Positions 17,141 to 26,003 of a DNA stretch of 64,000 bases are shown one piece after another. Made by a program: the position numbers and the translations under genes. The stretch lies in assembly GCF_022479115.1 (NCBI RefSeq), contig NZ_CP092497.1, forward strand, positions 992,001 to 1,056,000, read 5' to 3'. The notes under the pieces are model-generated. The model made no database searches, was not told the origin of the DNA, and worked only from the letters and a program-made list of their open reading frames with translations. The stretch's first letter is position 1. Every line of letters starts with the position of its first letter. Origin of the DNA: Amycolatopsis sp. EV170708-02-1 (GTDB lineage: Bacteria > Actinomycetota > Actinomycetes > Mycobacteriales > Pseudonocardiaceae).

Positions 17141-18325
17141 TCAGGGCGGGTAGATCACGTCGGCCGGCCGCGCGGAAGACGGCCCGTCGACCCGCCAGCC
17201 TTCGCCGTCGCGCACGAACCGGTACCACCGTTCGTCACGGCCGTAGCGCAGTTGCAGATCGCCCTGGGTGATCCGGTTCCGCCAGGTCCTGGGCTCTCCC
17301 GGCAATCCCGACTCGGCCAGGTCCGCCTTGGCCTGGGCGAGCGGCGCCTGTCCCGGCCGCCACGCCTCCCGGACCGCCGCCATCCCGCCCCGGCCCGCCT
17401 CACGCCAGGCCTGCGCCCACAAGGCCAGATCCCGCGCCGCCACCCCGGCCGCCTCGGCGAGTTCGGCGACCACGTGCGGATCGCTCGCCGCCGCGCGGCG
17501 CGCGAGGTCTTCTTCGAACGACAGCTCCACCTCGCGCTCGGGCCCCATGACCAGCAGCTCCCATGCCCTCGCGGCGGCGTCGGCGGCCAGTTCGACGAAC
17601 ATCTCCCCGCTCCAGCCGGTGCGGTGCGGCGGGTCGACGTCGAGGACCGCGGGCGGCCCGACCGTGCCCGGGACGGCCGGCCGCGGCGGCAGCGCGGCGA
17701 TCCGCCGGGTGTAGGCCCGCCTTGGGTCCACGCCGGGCGCGGCGGGGGCGCGCACCCGTTTGCCCGGCTCGCTCGCGGGCGCGCGGCGGGACCGCAGTTC
17801 CGCGAGCACGGCTTCCCTCGGCCTGCCGCGCAACAGGAACAGCACGAACGGATCGGCGTCGACCTCGTCCGCGACCAGGTAGTACACCGCCGCGACGTGC
17901 TTGCACGGGTTCGCGCTGTCCGGACAGGAGCATTTCGGGCGCAGATCGCCGGGGCCAGGCAGCAGATCCGCGCCCGCGGTCCGCGCGTCCTCGGCCAGCT
18001 CGCCGGGCAACTCGCCGTCGAGGAGGGCGGCGACGTGCCCGAGCCGCGAGCCCACCATGCCGAGCAGGCTCTCCCACTGCGGCTCGGTGAACGCCCGCAT
18101 GTGGATCGTCACCCGGTACGGCACCGCCCGGCTGCCCTGCACCCAGGCCGTCACCTCGCCCGCACCGACCGCGAGCTTGCTGACGGTGCCTTTGCGCGCG
18201 TACGTCCGGCCGCGCGGCAGGCGGTTCGGGTCGAGTTTGGCGCGCTCCTCCAGCGCCTCGACCCACGCCTTGCCCCACCACGTGTTGCCGAAGGTGCGCC
18301 GCTTCCGCCCTGTCACGCCGGGCAT
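17141..18325 (-). CDS. SWIM zinc-finger protein paired with an SNF2 helicase
   Basis: A 394-aa protein with the SWIM finger CSCPDSANPCKHVAAVYY (about residues 140-157), pattern CxCx(n)CxH. The N-terminus RRTFGNTWWGKAWVEALE and the rest match the actinobacterial SWIM proteins always found beside an SNF2 gene. SWIM domains bind DNA or proteins. It starts where the SNF2 gene stops, so the two products probably form one DNA-remodelling or repair unit. Confidence 0.85.
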   Translation of the reverse strand: MPGVTGRKRRTFGNTWWGKAWVEALEERAKLDPNRLPRGRTYARKGTVSKLAVGAGEVTAWVQGSRAVPYRVTIHMRAFTEPQWESLLGMVGSRLGHVAALLDGELPGELAEDARTAGADLLPGPGDLRPKCSCPDSANPCKHVAAVYYLVADEVDADPFVLFLLRGRPREAVLAELRSRRAPASEPGKRVRAPAAPGVDPRRAYTRRIAALPPRPAVPGTVGPPAVLDVDPPHRTGWSGEMFVELAADAAARAWELLVMGPEREVELSFEEDLARRAAASDPHVVAELAEAAGVAARDLALWAQAWREAGRGGMAAVREAWRPGQAPLAQAKADLAESGLPGEPRTWRNRITQGDLQLRYGRDERWYRFVRDGEGWRVDGPSSARPADVIYPP

Positions 18326-21111
18326 CACGTCTCCCCGAGCCGGACCAGGTCTGCCAGTTCGTCGTCGGACAGCTCGGTGATCCAGTCCTCGCCCGCGCCG
18401 ATGACCGCGTCGGCCAGCCCGCGTTTGGTCTCCAGAACCTTGGCGATGCGCTCTTCGAGCGTGCCTTCGGCGATCAGCCGGTGCACCTGGACCGGCCGGT
18501 CCTGCCCGATCCGGTACGCGCGGTCGGTCGCCTGATCCTCGACCGCCGGGTTCCACCAGCGGTCGTAATGGATCACGTGGGTGGCCTTGGTCAGGTTGAG
18601 CCCGACCCCGCCCGCCTTGAGCGAGAGCAGGAACACCGGGACCTCGCCGGCCTGGAACCGGGCGACCATGTCCTCCCGGACCTTGGGCGTGCTCGACCCG
18701 GACAGCAGCATCGTCGGCAGCCCGCGTTCGGCCAGGCGTTTCTCCAGCAGGCGGCACAGCTGGACGTACTGGCTGAACACGAGCACGCTGTCGCCCTCGT
18801 CGAGGATGACGTCGAGCAGTTCCTCGAACGCGGCGAGTTTGCCGGACCGGCCGTGCAGCACGCCGGGCTCCTTGAGGTACTGCGCCGGATGGTTGCAGAT
18901 CTGCTTGAGCTCGGTGAGCAGTTTGAGCACCTGCCCGCGCCGGGCCACGCCGTCCAGCTCGCGGATCATCGCGAGGTTCTCCCGGACCACGGCCTCGTAC
19001 AGCGTCGTCTGCTCGGCGGTGAGCGGGACGAACCGGTCGGTCTCGGTCTTGCGCGGGAGCTCCGGCGCGATATCCGGGTCGGTTTTCTTGCGGCGCAACA
19101 GGAACGGCCGGACGGTCGCGGCGAGCCGTTCGGTCGCCGCGGTGTCGCGGTCCCGTTCGATCGGGCGGGCGACCTTGCGGCGGAACCCGTCGAGCGAACC
19201 GAGCAGGCCTGGCGTCGTCCAGTCGATGATGGACCACAGTTCGGTGAGCCGGTTCTCCATCGGCGTCCCGGTCAGCGCGACCTTCGCCGCGGCCGGGATC
19301 TTCCGCAGTTCCTTGGCGGTGACCGAAAGCGGGTTCTTGACGTGCTGCGCCTCGTCGGCGGCGATCATCCCCCAGTCCACTTCGGACAGTGCCTCGCGAT
19401 CGCGGCGGAGCACACCGTACGTGGCGAGCACGACCTCGTCCGGCGCGACCTCGTCGAGATGGCGTCCGCCACCGTGGAACCGGCGTACCGGGATGTCCGG
19501 CGCGAACCGGGCGAATTCCCGTTCCCAGTTGCCCAGCAACGACGTCGGGCAGAGGACGAGCGTGGGCCCCTCGCCGCGCGGGCGGCGGTGCAGGTGCAGG
19601 GAGATGAGCTGGATCGTCTTGCCGAGCCCCATGTCGTCGGCGAGGCAGGCGCCGAGACCGAGCCCGGTCATCGTCGCCAGCCAAGCCAGCCCCGCCTTCT
19701 GATACGGCCGCAGGGTGGCCTTCAGTTCCGCGGGCTGCTCGATCGGTTCCGCGGCACTGTCCCGGATTCGCTGGAGCAGCCCCGTCAGCGCCGACGGGGC
19801 GGTGAACTCGACCTTTTCGCCGTCCAGCTCCAGTTCGCCGGTGAGCGCCGCGGCCAGCGCCTCGGCCCCGGTGAGCTTCTTCGCCCGGTGGGCACGCACC
19901 TTGGCGATCAGGCGGGCGTCGACCTTGACCCATTTGCCCCGCAGCCGCACCAGTGGCCGCTTCGCCTCCGCGAGCGCGGTGACCTCGGCGTCGGTGAGGT
20001 CCTCGTCGCCGAGACTCATCCGCCAGTGGAACCGCAGCAGGCTCTTGAGCGTGAACTCGGGCCCGGTGACGCTACCCGGAGCCTGCGTCGCACTCGCCTT
20101 CGCCTTGAGCTCGCCCGCGAAGAGATCCTTCGGCCACTGCACCTCGATGCCGGCGCCGCCCAGCGCCGCGTCCCCGTGGGTCAGCAGGTCGACGACCTCG
20201 TCGTAGTCCAGCACCAGCCCGGTCGGCGCGGCGGACTGGAGCATGCGGCCCAGCGGCGCCCACGCCCTCGCTCCTCGGCGCAGGCCGAGCAGCAACTGCG
20301 TCTCGACCTGCTCACCCATGCGTTCCAGCACCGCCTCCGGCGCGTCCCACAGCGTCGCCGCCTCGACGATCAGGCTCGGATCGGCGGCGCTCCGCACGGC
20401 GAGAACGGCCTCGAAGGTCGGCTCGTCTTCGGGATTTTCGGGCTCGTGCACCTCCATGCGCAGGATGAGATGCGCGCCCTGGGCCTGCCGGGCGCTCAGT
20501 TCCGCCAGCCACGCGGCGCCGTCCGGCCCGACCAGCGTCGGCTGGGCGGCCGCGAACGCCGGACCGCCCGCCGCGACGCTCGCGGCGGGCGTGCGGACCA
20601 GCACGTCCGCCGTCGCGTCCCAGAGCGCGCGGATCAGCGACTCCGGCGAATGCAGGCGGATCCGTTTCAGCCCGGACAACGGCAGCGCGTGCGCCTCGGG
20701 AGGCAGCGCGGCGGCGAGCCCGCGCAGCAGCTCCTCGTCGGCGACGTCGAGCGGGCCGACCCGCCACGAATCCACCCCGCCGGGTGAGGCCGCGGGCAGC
20801 AGCCTGCCGCGGGCGATGAGGTTCACCCCGGCCTCGGCGACGGCCGACCAGGCGGCGATGGCCGGGCTCAGCTCGCCCTCCGCGGTGAGCAGCCGCGGAA
20901 TCGCGCGTGACAACGGGACGAGTGCCGCGTCGACCTTCGTGCGCCGGAAGATCTTGCCTGCCGGAAGCACGAGTTCGATCGCGGTGTCACCCGCTACGCC
21001 GTCTCCCCAGAGCGCCAGCACGCCGTCCCGCGGGGGATCCGACGGGACGAAGGTGGCTTGGGTTCCTGTGCCGAACTCCACGCCTCGCACGCTAGAGCAC
21101 GGGACCGACAT
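18325..21111 (-). CDS. SNF2-family DNA helicase/translocase
   Basis: A protein of about 928 aa with helicase motif I DDMGLGKTIQ, motif II DEAQ, motif III ALTGTPMENR and the C-terminal GGVGLNLTKATHVIHYDRWWNPAVE and DRAYRIGQ motifs of Swi2/Snf2 (RapA/HepA-like) enzymes. The first 400 residues are a family-specific SNF2 N-terminal region. An ATG at 21111 is chosen; the in-frame GTG at 21183 would place the start inside a repeat, and a GTG at 21081 is also possible. The next gene is the SWIM partner. Confidence 0.87.
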   Translation of the reverse strand: MSVPCSSVRGVEFGTGTQATFVPSDPPRDGVLALWGDGVAGDTAIELVLPAGKIFRRTKVDAALVPLSRAIPRLLTAEGELSPAIAAWSAVAEAGVNLIARGRLLPAASPGGVDSWRVGPLDVADEELLRGLAAALPPEAHALPLSGLKRIRLHSPESLIRALWDATADVLVRTPAASVAAGGPAFAAAQPTLVGPDGAAWLAELSARQAQGAHLILRMEVHEPENPEDEPTFEAVLAVRSAADPSLIVEAATLWDAPEAVLERMGEQVETQLLLGLRRGARAWAPLGRMLQSAAPTGLVLDYDEVVDLLTHGDAALGGAGIEVQWPKDLFAGELKAKASATQAPGSVTGPEFTLKSLLRFHWRMSLGDEDLTDAEVTALAEAKRPLVRLRGKWVKVDARLIAKVRAHRAKKLTGAEALAAALTGELELDGEKVEFTAPSALTGLLQRIRDSAAEPIEQPAELKATLRPYQKAGLAWLATMTGLGLGACLADDMGLGKTIQLISLHLHRRPRGEGPTLVLCPTSLLGNWEREFARFAPDIPVRRFHGGGRHLDEVAPDEVVLATYGVLRRDREALSEVDWGMIAADEAQHVKNPLSVTAKELRKIPAAAKVALTGTPMENRLTELWSIIDWTTPGLLGSLDGFRRKVARPIERDRDTAATERLAATVRPFLLRRKKTDPDIAPELPRKTETDRFVPLTAEQTTLYEAVVRENLAMIRELDGVARRGQVLKLLTELKQICNHPAQYLKEPGVLHGRSGKLAAFEELLDVILDEGDSVLVFSQYVQLCRLLEKRLAERGLPTMLLSGSSTPKVREDMVARFQAGEVPVFLLSLKAGGVGLNLTKATHVIHYDRWWNPAVEDQATDRAYRIGQDRPVQVHRLIAEGTLEERIAKVLETKRGLADAVIGAGEDWITELSDDELADLVRLGET

Positions 21112-21126
21112 CGTTCGGGCGGCGGT

Positions 21127-21207
21127 GCCGTGACAGGACCTTTCCCGGCGGATTTTGCGAGGAAGGGACCTTTCATGGCACACGAAAAGGCCGTGACAGG
21201 GACTTTC
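21127..21207. repeat. Direct-repeat block, GTGACAGG-CTTTC family
   Basis: CCGTGACAGGACCTTTC (21128-21144) recurs as CCGTGACAGGGACTTTC (21191-21207), with a third partial copy GGGACCTTTC at 21165-21174. It lies between the SNF2 start and the chsE3 stop, two minus-strand genes, and may end chsE3 transcription. It is distinct in sequence from the other hairpin families here. Confidence 0.6.
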
Positions 21208-23281
21208 AGGACCGAGGCAGCCCCAGCAACCGCTCCGCCGTCAGCGACAGCAGCACCTGGGTCGTCCCGCCCGCGATGCTGAGGCACCGGGTCAGCAGGA
21301 ACTCGTGCTGCGCCGGGTCGCCGTCCACGAGGGCGCGCTCACCGAGCGACTCCAGCGCGAACTCCGCCACCGCCTGCCGATGCCGCACCCCCAGCAGCTT
21401 GCGCACACTCGACTCGGCGCCGGGGTCTTGCCCGTCGAGCCGCCGCAGCGTCGCCCGCAGGTCCAGCACCGAACAGGCGCTCCCGTCGGCGATCAGCGCA
21501 CCGAGCCGCTCCCGATCGGCGTCCTCGCCGAGCGTGGCGAGCAGATTCTCGACGCCCTCCCCCACCGCCGAGCCGCTCCCGAGGGCGACCCGCTCGTTCG
21601 CCAGCGTCGTCCGCGCGAGCCGCCAGCCGCCGTCGACCTCCCCGACCACCATCTCGTCCGGCACGAACACGTCGTCGAGGAACACCTCGTTGAAGACGGC
21701 GTCGCCGGTGATCTCGCGCAGCGGTCGCGTACTGATGCCGCCGGACGTCATGTCGACCAGGAAGTAAGTGATCCCCTGGTGTTTCGGCGCGTCGGGATCG
21801 GTGCGCGCCAGGCAGATCGCCCAATCGGCTTCTCGCGCGAGAGACGTCCACACCTTCTGGCCGTTGAGCAGCCATCCGCCGTCGACGCGCCGGGCCGTCG
21901 TGCGCAGCGACGCGAGATCCGAACCCGCGCCAGGCTCGCTGAACAACTGGCACCAGATGATCTCGCCGCGCAAAGTCGGTGCGGCGAAACGTTCGCGCTG
22001 CGCCGGGGAGCCGTGTTCCAGCAACGTCGGCACGGCCCAGCCGCCGATGACCAGATCCGGCCGCCGGACACCCGCGCCGTCGAGCGCGGCGTCGATCCGC
22101 AGCTGCTCGGCCGCGGTGGCACCCCTGCCGTACGGCGCGGGCCAGTGCGGGGCCAGCAGTCCCGAATCGGCCAGCGCGACCCGTCGCTCCGGCTCGGGCA
22201 ACGCGGCGATTTCGCTTACCAGGTCACGAAGTCCGGCGTCTTCGCCGACATCGACGCTCAACGTCCGGCGGTCGCCGCGCAGCGCGAGTTCGGCGGCGCG
22301 ACGACGCCAGCGGGCCGAACCGCCGAGCCACTGCCGCAGGGCGACGGCGCGACGCAGGTAGAAGTGCGCGTCATGCTCCCAGGTGAAGCCGATACCGCCG
22401 AGGACTTGAATGCAGTCCTTCGCGTTGGCCACGGCCGCGTCGAGCGCGTAGGCCGCCGCTGTCGCGGCCGCGAGGGCATGCTGCGCGGGGTCTTCGGCAG
22501 CCCTCGCCGCGTCCCACGCGAGCGCGTCGGCGGCTTCGGCCCGGCACAGCATTTCCGCGCAAAGATGCTTGATCGCCTGGAACGACCCGATGGGGCGGCC
22601 GAACTGCTCCCGGACCTTCGCGTACTCGACAGCGGTCCGGAGACACCATCGGGCGATCCCCGCGGCTTCGGCGGCACCGAGCGTGGCGGCGTAGGAATCC
22701 ACCGGCAGCGCCTCGAAAACCGCTTCGGCCCGCACCTTCGAGCACCGGACTCGCCCGACCTGCCGCGAGAGATCGAACGGCTCGCACTGCTCGATGTCCA
22801 TTCCGGACGCTCCGGGCGGGATGAGCGCGGTGACGGCGCCGTCGGAGACCAGCGTCCACGCCGACGGGTGAACGTCGAGAGCAGGTCCCGATTCGCCGTC
22901 GACCACCGAATCCTCGATGCGGAAACCACTGCCCAGCACCACCGCCAGCCGTTCGGTCCCGTCCGCGAGACCGGGCAGGATCTCCTTGGCGGTCTGGGGC
23001 ACCGTCGCGAGCAGCGCGCCACCCAGCGCCGTCCCGAGGACAGGGCCGGGTACGAGCGCTTCGGCTGCTTCGGCGAGCCCGGCGGCCAGATCGGCGAGCG
23101 TACCGCCGGCGCCGCCGACGTCTTCGGGAATCGCCACGCCGAACAGGCCGAGGTCCGCCAGCCCCGGCGGCGGCTCGGCGATCCGGCCACTTCGGACGGC
23201 GTCGACGGGACGGACGGAAGCCGCCCAGGCGCGGATCGACGCGGCCAAGGCCGCTTGTTCTTCGGTGAGCGCGATCGACAC
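21206..23281 (-). CDS. chsE3: Two-domain steroid acyl-CoA dehydrogenase, FadE34/ChsE3 type
   Basis: A 691-aa tandem fusion of two acyl-CoA dehydrogenase units. The first (1-330) ends with IQVLGGIGFTWEHDAHFYLRRA. The second (360-691) has FAD motifs QLFSEPGAGSDLASLRTTA and KVWTSLAREADWAICLARTD. Fused FadE34 enzymes in M. tuberculosis (Rv3573c, about 711 aa) dehydrogenate the C5 side chain of cholesterol CoA. It diverges from kstR exactly as in M. tuberculosis, with a KstR site between. Confidence 0.92.
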   Translation of the reverse strand: MSIALTEEQAALAASIRAWAASVRPVDAVRSGRIAEPPPGLADLGLFGVAIPEDVGGAGGTLADLAAGLAEAAEALVPGPVLGTALGGALLATVPQTAKEILPGLADGTERLAVVLGSGFRIEDSVVDGESGPALDVHPSAWTLVSDGAVTALIPPGASGMDIEQCEPFDLSRQVGRVRCSKVRAEAVFEALPVDSYAATLGAAEAAGIARWCLRTAVEYAKVREQFGRPIGSFQAIKHLCAEMLCRAEAADALAWDAARAAEDPAQHALAAATAAAYALDAAVANAKDCIQVLGGIGFTWEHDAHFYLRRAVALRQWLGGSARWRRRAAELALRGDRRTLSVDVGEDAGLRDLVSEIAALPEPERRVALADSGLLAPHWPAPYGRGATAAEQLRIDAALDGAGVRRPDLVIGGWAVPTLLEHGSPAQRERFAAPTLRGEIIWCQLFSEPGAGSDLASLRTTARRVDGGWLLNGQKVWTSLAREADWAICLARTDPDAPKHQGITYFLVDMTSGGISTRPLREITGDAVFNEVFLDDVFVPDEMVVGEVDGGWRLARTTLANERVALGSGSAVGEGVENLLATLGEDADRERLGALIADGSACSVLDLRATLRRLDGQDPGAESSVRKLLGVRHRQAVAEFALESLGERALVDGDPAQHEFLLTRCLSIAGGTTQVLLSLTAERLLGLPRS

Positions 23282-23316
23282 GGGTGAGACCTCCTCGCCG
23301 GACCTACCCGCGAGTG

Positions 23317-23330
23317 TAGAACGTGTTACA
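23317..23330. promoter_or_regulatory. KstR operator in the chsE3/kstR intergenic region (autoregulatory)
   Basis: TAGAACGTGTTACA matches all fixed positions of TNNAACNNGTTNNA and is extended to a TGTARAAC-type dyad. It is 36 bp upstream of chsE3 and 97 bp upstream of kstR, so KstR probably represses both itself and chsE3. Confidence 0.9.
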
Positions 23331-23426
23331 GTTTCTTGCCCAGTGGGTCACGTCTTGAACAGTTCGTCCGCTTAGGTACGCTACGTGAGGAAAGTGGAAC
23401 AAGTTCCGACGAAGGGGGACGTGGCG

Positions 23427-24074
23427 ATGCCAGGGAAGGCCAAGGCACCCACGAGCGCGAAGGCGCGAAGCGGCAACGGTCTCTCCGCGCTGGGCGGCGA
23501 GGAACTCGGCTCCGCGGCCCAACGCGACCGGCGGCGCCGCATCATCGACGCGACCCTGACGCTCGCCGCGAAGGGCGGCTACGACGCCGTCCAGATGCGG
23601 GCGGTCGCCGAGAAGGCGGATGTCGCGCTCGGCACGCTGTACCGCTACTTCCCCTCGAAGATCCACCTGCTGGTTTCCGGGCTGGCCAGGGAATTCGAGC
23701 GCGCGCAGGAGAAACTCGACCGCGCCGCCATCCCTGGCGACACCCCGAGCGAGCGGCTGATGTTCGTCCTCGGCCGCAACACCCGGCTGATGCAGCGGGA
23801 CCCGCACCTCACCGAGGCGATGGTCCGCGCGTTCATGTTCGCCGACACGACCGCGGCCGCCGAGGTCGAACAGGTCGGGCGGCTGATGGAGAACATGTTC
23901 GCCAAGGCCATGGGCATCGAAGACCCGACCGAGGCCGATCGTGACATCTTCCACGTCATCGCCGACGTCTGGATGGCGAATCTGGTCGCCTGGGTGACGC
24001 GGCGCGCGTCGGCGGCCGACGTCGCGAACCGGCTGGAGCTTTCCGTGCACCTGCTGCTGGACAAGAACGTCTGA
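23427..24074 (+). CDS. kstR: TetR-family repressor of the cholesterol regulon
   Basis: A 215-aa TetR protein. The helix-turn-helix is RRIIDATLTLAAKGGYDAVQ ... VALGTLYRYFPSKIHLL, very close to M. tuberculosis KstR (GGYEAVQMRAVADRADVAVGTLYRYFPSKVHLL from memory). The ligand domain ends with VWMANLVAWVTRRASAADVANRLEL, also conserved. KstR is released from DNA by CoA thioesters of early cholesterol metabolites. The ATG at 23427 follows GAAGGGGGA with 7-bp spacing; the GTG at 23385 is less likely. The N-terminus is about 30 residues longer than in mycobacteria. Confidence 0.95.
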   Translation: MPGKAKAPTSAKARSGNGLSALGGEELGSAAQRDRRRRIIDATLTLAAKGGYDAVQMRAVAEKADVALGTLYRYFPSKIHLLVSGLAREFERAQEKLDRAAIPGDTPSERLMFVLGRNTRLMQRDPHLTEAMVRAFMFADTTAAAEVEQVGRLMENMFAKAMGIEDPTEADRDIFHVIADVWMANLVAWVTRRASAADVANRLELSVHLLLDKNV

Positions 24075-24077
24075 AAC

Positions 24078-24123
24078 CTCGTGAGTGGCGAGGACGGTTA
24101 GAACCGTCCTCACCACTCACGAG
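24078..24123. repeat. 46-bp palindromic element, copy 2
   Basis: Same arms as the element at 17087, with GGCGAGGACGG in the left arm and one T-to-C change in the right. It lies between the convergent kstR and F420 oxidoreductase genes. Confidence 0.85.
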
Positions 24124-24128
24124 GCGGG

Positions 24129-25118
24129 TCAGGCGGTCAGCTTCGGCAGCACGTCCCGCCCGAAGGTCTCGATGAACTCGTCCTGGTTCCGGCCCACGTT
24201 GTGGATGTAGATCCGGTTGAACCCGGCGTCGACGTACTTCTGCAGCGCCGCGCGGTGCACGTCCGGATCGGACGAGACGACCATGCGCCCCTCGAAGTCC
24301 TCACGCCGCACCAGTTTCGCCATCTGCGCGAAGTCGAACGGCGAGCGGATGTCGGCCTTCGGGAACTTCATGCCGCCGTTGGGCCACTGGTCGAGCGCGT
24401 TGGCCCACGCCGTCTCGTCGTCCTCGGCCCACGACAGGTGCACCTGCAGCAGCTTCGGCATCGAGTCCGGGTCCTTGCCCGCCTTGCGCGCGCCGGTGCC
24501 GAAGTTGTCGAGGATCCCCGCCAGCTTCTCGATCGACGCGCCCGGCGTGATCAGCCCGTCCGCGAGCTCGCCGGTCTTGCGCGAGGTGTACGGGCCTGCC
24601 GAAGCGATGTAGATCGGCGGCGGCTCGTCCGGCAGCGTCCACAGCCGGGTGGTGTGCAGCTTGAAGAACTCGCCGCTGTGCTTGACGTCCTTGCCGGTGA
24701 ACAGCTTCCGGATCACTTCGAGTGCCTCGAACATCCGCCGGACGCGCTCGGGCGCTTCGGGCCAGTAGCCGCCGATGATGTGCTCGTTGAGCGCTTCGCC
24801 GGAGCCGATACCGAGCCAGGTGCGTCCCGGGTAGGTCGCCTCCAGTGTCGCCGCGGCTTGCGCGACCATCGACGGGTGCAGCCGGAACGACGGGCACGTC
24901 ACGCCCGGCCCGAGGTCGCCCGTGGTGTTCTCCGCCAGCGACGCGAGCACGCTCCACACGAAGGACGCTTCACCCTGTTGAGGGACCCAGGGCTGGAAGT
25001 GGTCGGCGGCCATCTGGCCGGAGAACCCGTGCTGTTCGGCCAGTGCGGCCAGCCGGATCGACTCGCGCGGAGAGAACTGCTCCAGCGCCGCGGCCAAGCC
25101 GATTTGAACCTCAGTCAC
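24129..25118 (-). CDS. F420-dependent oxidoreductase of the glucose-6-phosphate dehydrogenase-like LLM family
   Basis: A 329-aa luciferase-like TIM barrel. AALAEQHGFSGQMAADHFQPWVPQQGE, LGIGSGEALNEHIIG and YIHNVGRNQDEFIETFGRDVLP track the F420-dependent glucose-6-phosphate dehydrogenase family, so the cofactor is probably F420. The substrate is not assignable; FGD-type enzymes and hydroxymycolate oxidases share this fold. The GTG start overlaps the stop of the next LLM gene (GTGA), so the two are co-translated. Confidence 0.82.
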   Translation of the reverse strand: MTEVQIGLAAALEQFSPRESIRLAALAEQHGFSGQMAADHFQPWVPQQGEASFVWSVLASLAENTTGDLGPGVTCPSFRLHPSMVAQAAATLEATYPGRTWLGIGSGEALNEHIIGGYWPEAPERVRRMFEALEVIRKLFTGKDVKHSGEFFKLHTTRLWTLPDEPPPIYIASAGPYTSRKTGELADGLITPGASIEKLAGILDNFGTGARKAGKDPDSMPKLLQVHLSWAEDDETAWANALDQWPNGGMKFPKADIRSPFDFAQMAKLVRREDFEGRMVVSSDPDVHRAALQKYVDAGFNRIYIHNVGRNQDEFIETFGRDVLPKLTA

Positions 25119-25960
25119 GCCTGCTGCCCCTTTCGAAAGCTCTCGGCGACCTTCGCGAACCGGTCGAGTCGTTCCAGTGTCGCCGCTTCGGGCTCGGTCG
25201 GCAGGAAGAGCGTCGCCTCGTCGACACCGCCCTCGGCCAGCCTGCCCAGCGCGCCCTCTTCCGGGGTGGCACCGAAGGCCGAGAACTTGAGATCACCACG
25301 GCCCTGGTCCGCCAGCCACTGCCGCGCCCGGCGAAGCTCTTCCGGCGGGGTGTGCGCGTGCGGCAGCCAGCCGTCGCCGTACTTGGCGATCCGCTCCATC
25401 GCCTTCTGTCCCGCGCCACCGATGTAAATGGGCGGATGCGGCTTCTGCACCGGCTTCGGCCACGCGAAGATCGGGTCGAAGTCGACGTGCTCGCCGTGGA
25501 ATTCGGCCTCGTCCTTCGTCCAGATCTCCTTCAGGGCCGCGAGCTGCTCGTCGACGAGCGCGCCGCGGGTGCGCGGATCCGTGCCGTGATTGCGCATTTC
25601 CTCCCGGTTCCACCCGACACCGACGCCGAAGACGAACCGGCCCCGCGAAACCAGGTCGAGCGAAGCGACCTCTTTCGCCGTGTGGATGACGTCGCGCTGC
25701 TGCAGCAACGCGACGCCCGTGCCCAGCTTCAGGTTCGACGTGGCCCCGGCCGCCGCCGTCAGCGCGACGAACGGGTCCAGGGTCCGGTAGTACACGCGCG
25801 GCAGTTCGCCGCCGCCCGGGTACGGCGTCTCCCGGCTGACCGGGATATGCGAATGCTCCGCGATGTGGAGCGAGCTGAACCCGCGCTCTTCGGCTGCTGC
25901 GGCGAGGACGTCCGGCCTGATGCCCTCATCGGTGATGAAGGTGGCGATTCCGATCTCCAT
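25115..25960 (-). CDS. LLM-class F420-dependent oxidoreductase
   Basis: A 281-aa luciferase-like monooxygenase-fold protein (MEIGIATFITDEGIRPDVLA, SLHIAEHSHIPVSRETPYPGG, FVFGVGVGWNREEMRNHG, PPIYIGGAGQKAMERIAKYGDGWLP). The family uses reduced F420 on varied substrates. It lies 43 bp after icmF on the same strand and overlaps the next F420 enzyme, so one transcript is plausible. Confidence 0.82.
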   Translation of the reverse strand: MEIGIATFITDEGIRPDVLAAAAEERGFSSLHIAEHSHIPVSRETPYPGGGELPRVYYRTLDPFVALTAAAGATSNLKLGTGVALLQQRDVIHTAKEVASLDLVSRGRFVFGVGVGWNREEMRNHGTDPRTRGALVDEQLAALKEIWTKDEAEFHGEHVDFDPIFAWPKPVQKPHPPIYIGGAGQKAMERIAKYGDGWLPHAHTPPEELRRARQWLADQGRGDLKFSAFGATPEEGALGRLAEGGVDEATLFLPTEPEAATLERLDRFAKVAESFRKGQQA

Positions 25961-26003
25961 GCCCGGTAACTACCCGGACACGCCGCGCCATATTCCCGCC
26001 CCG

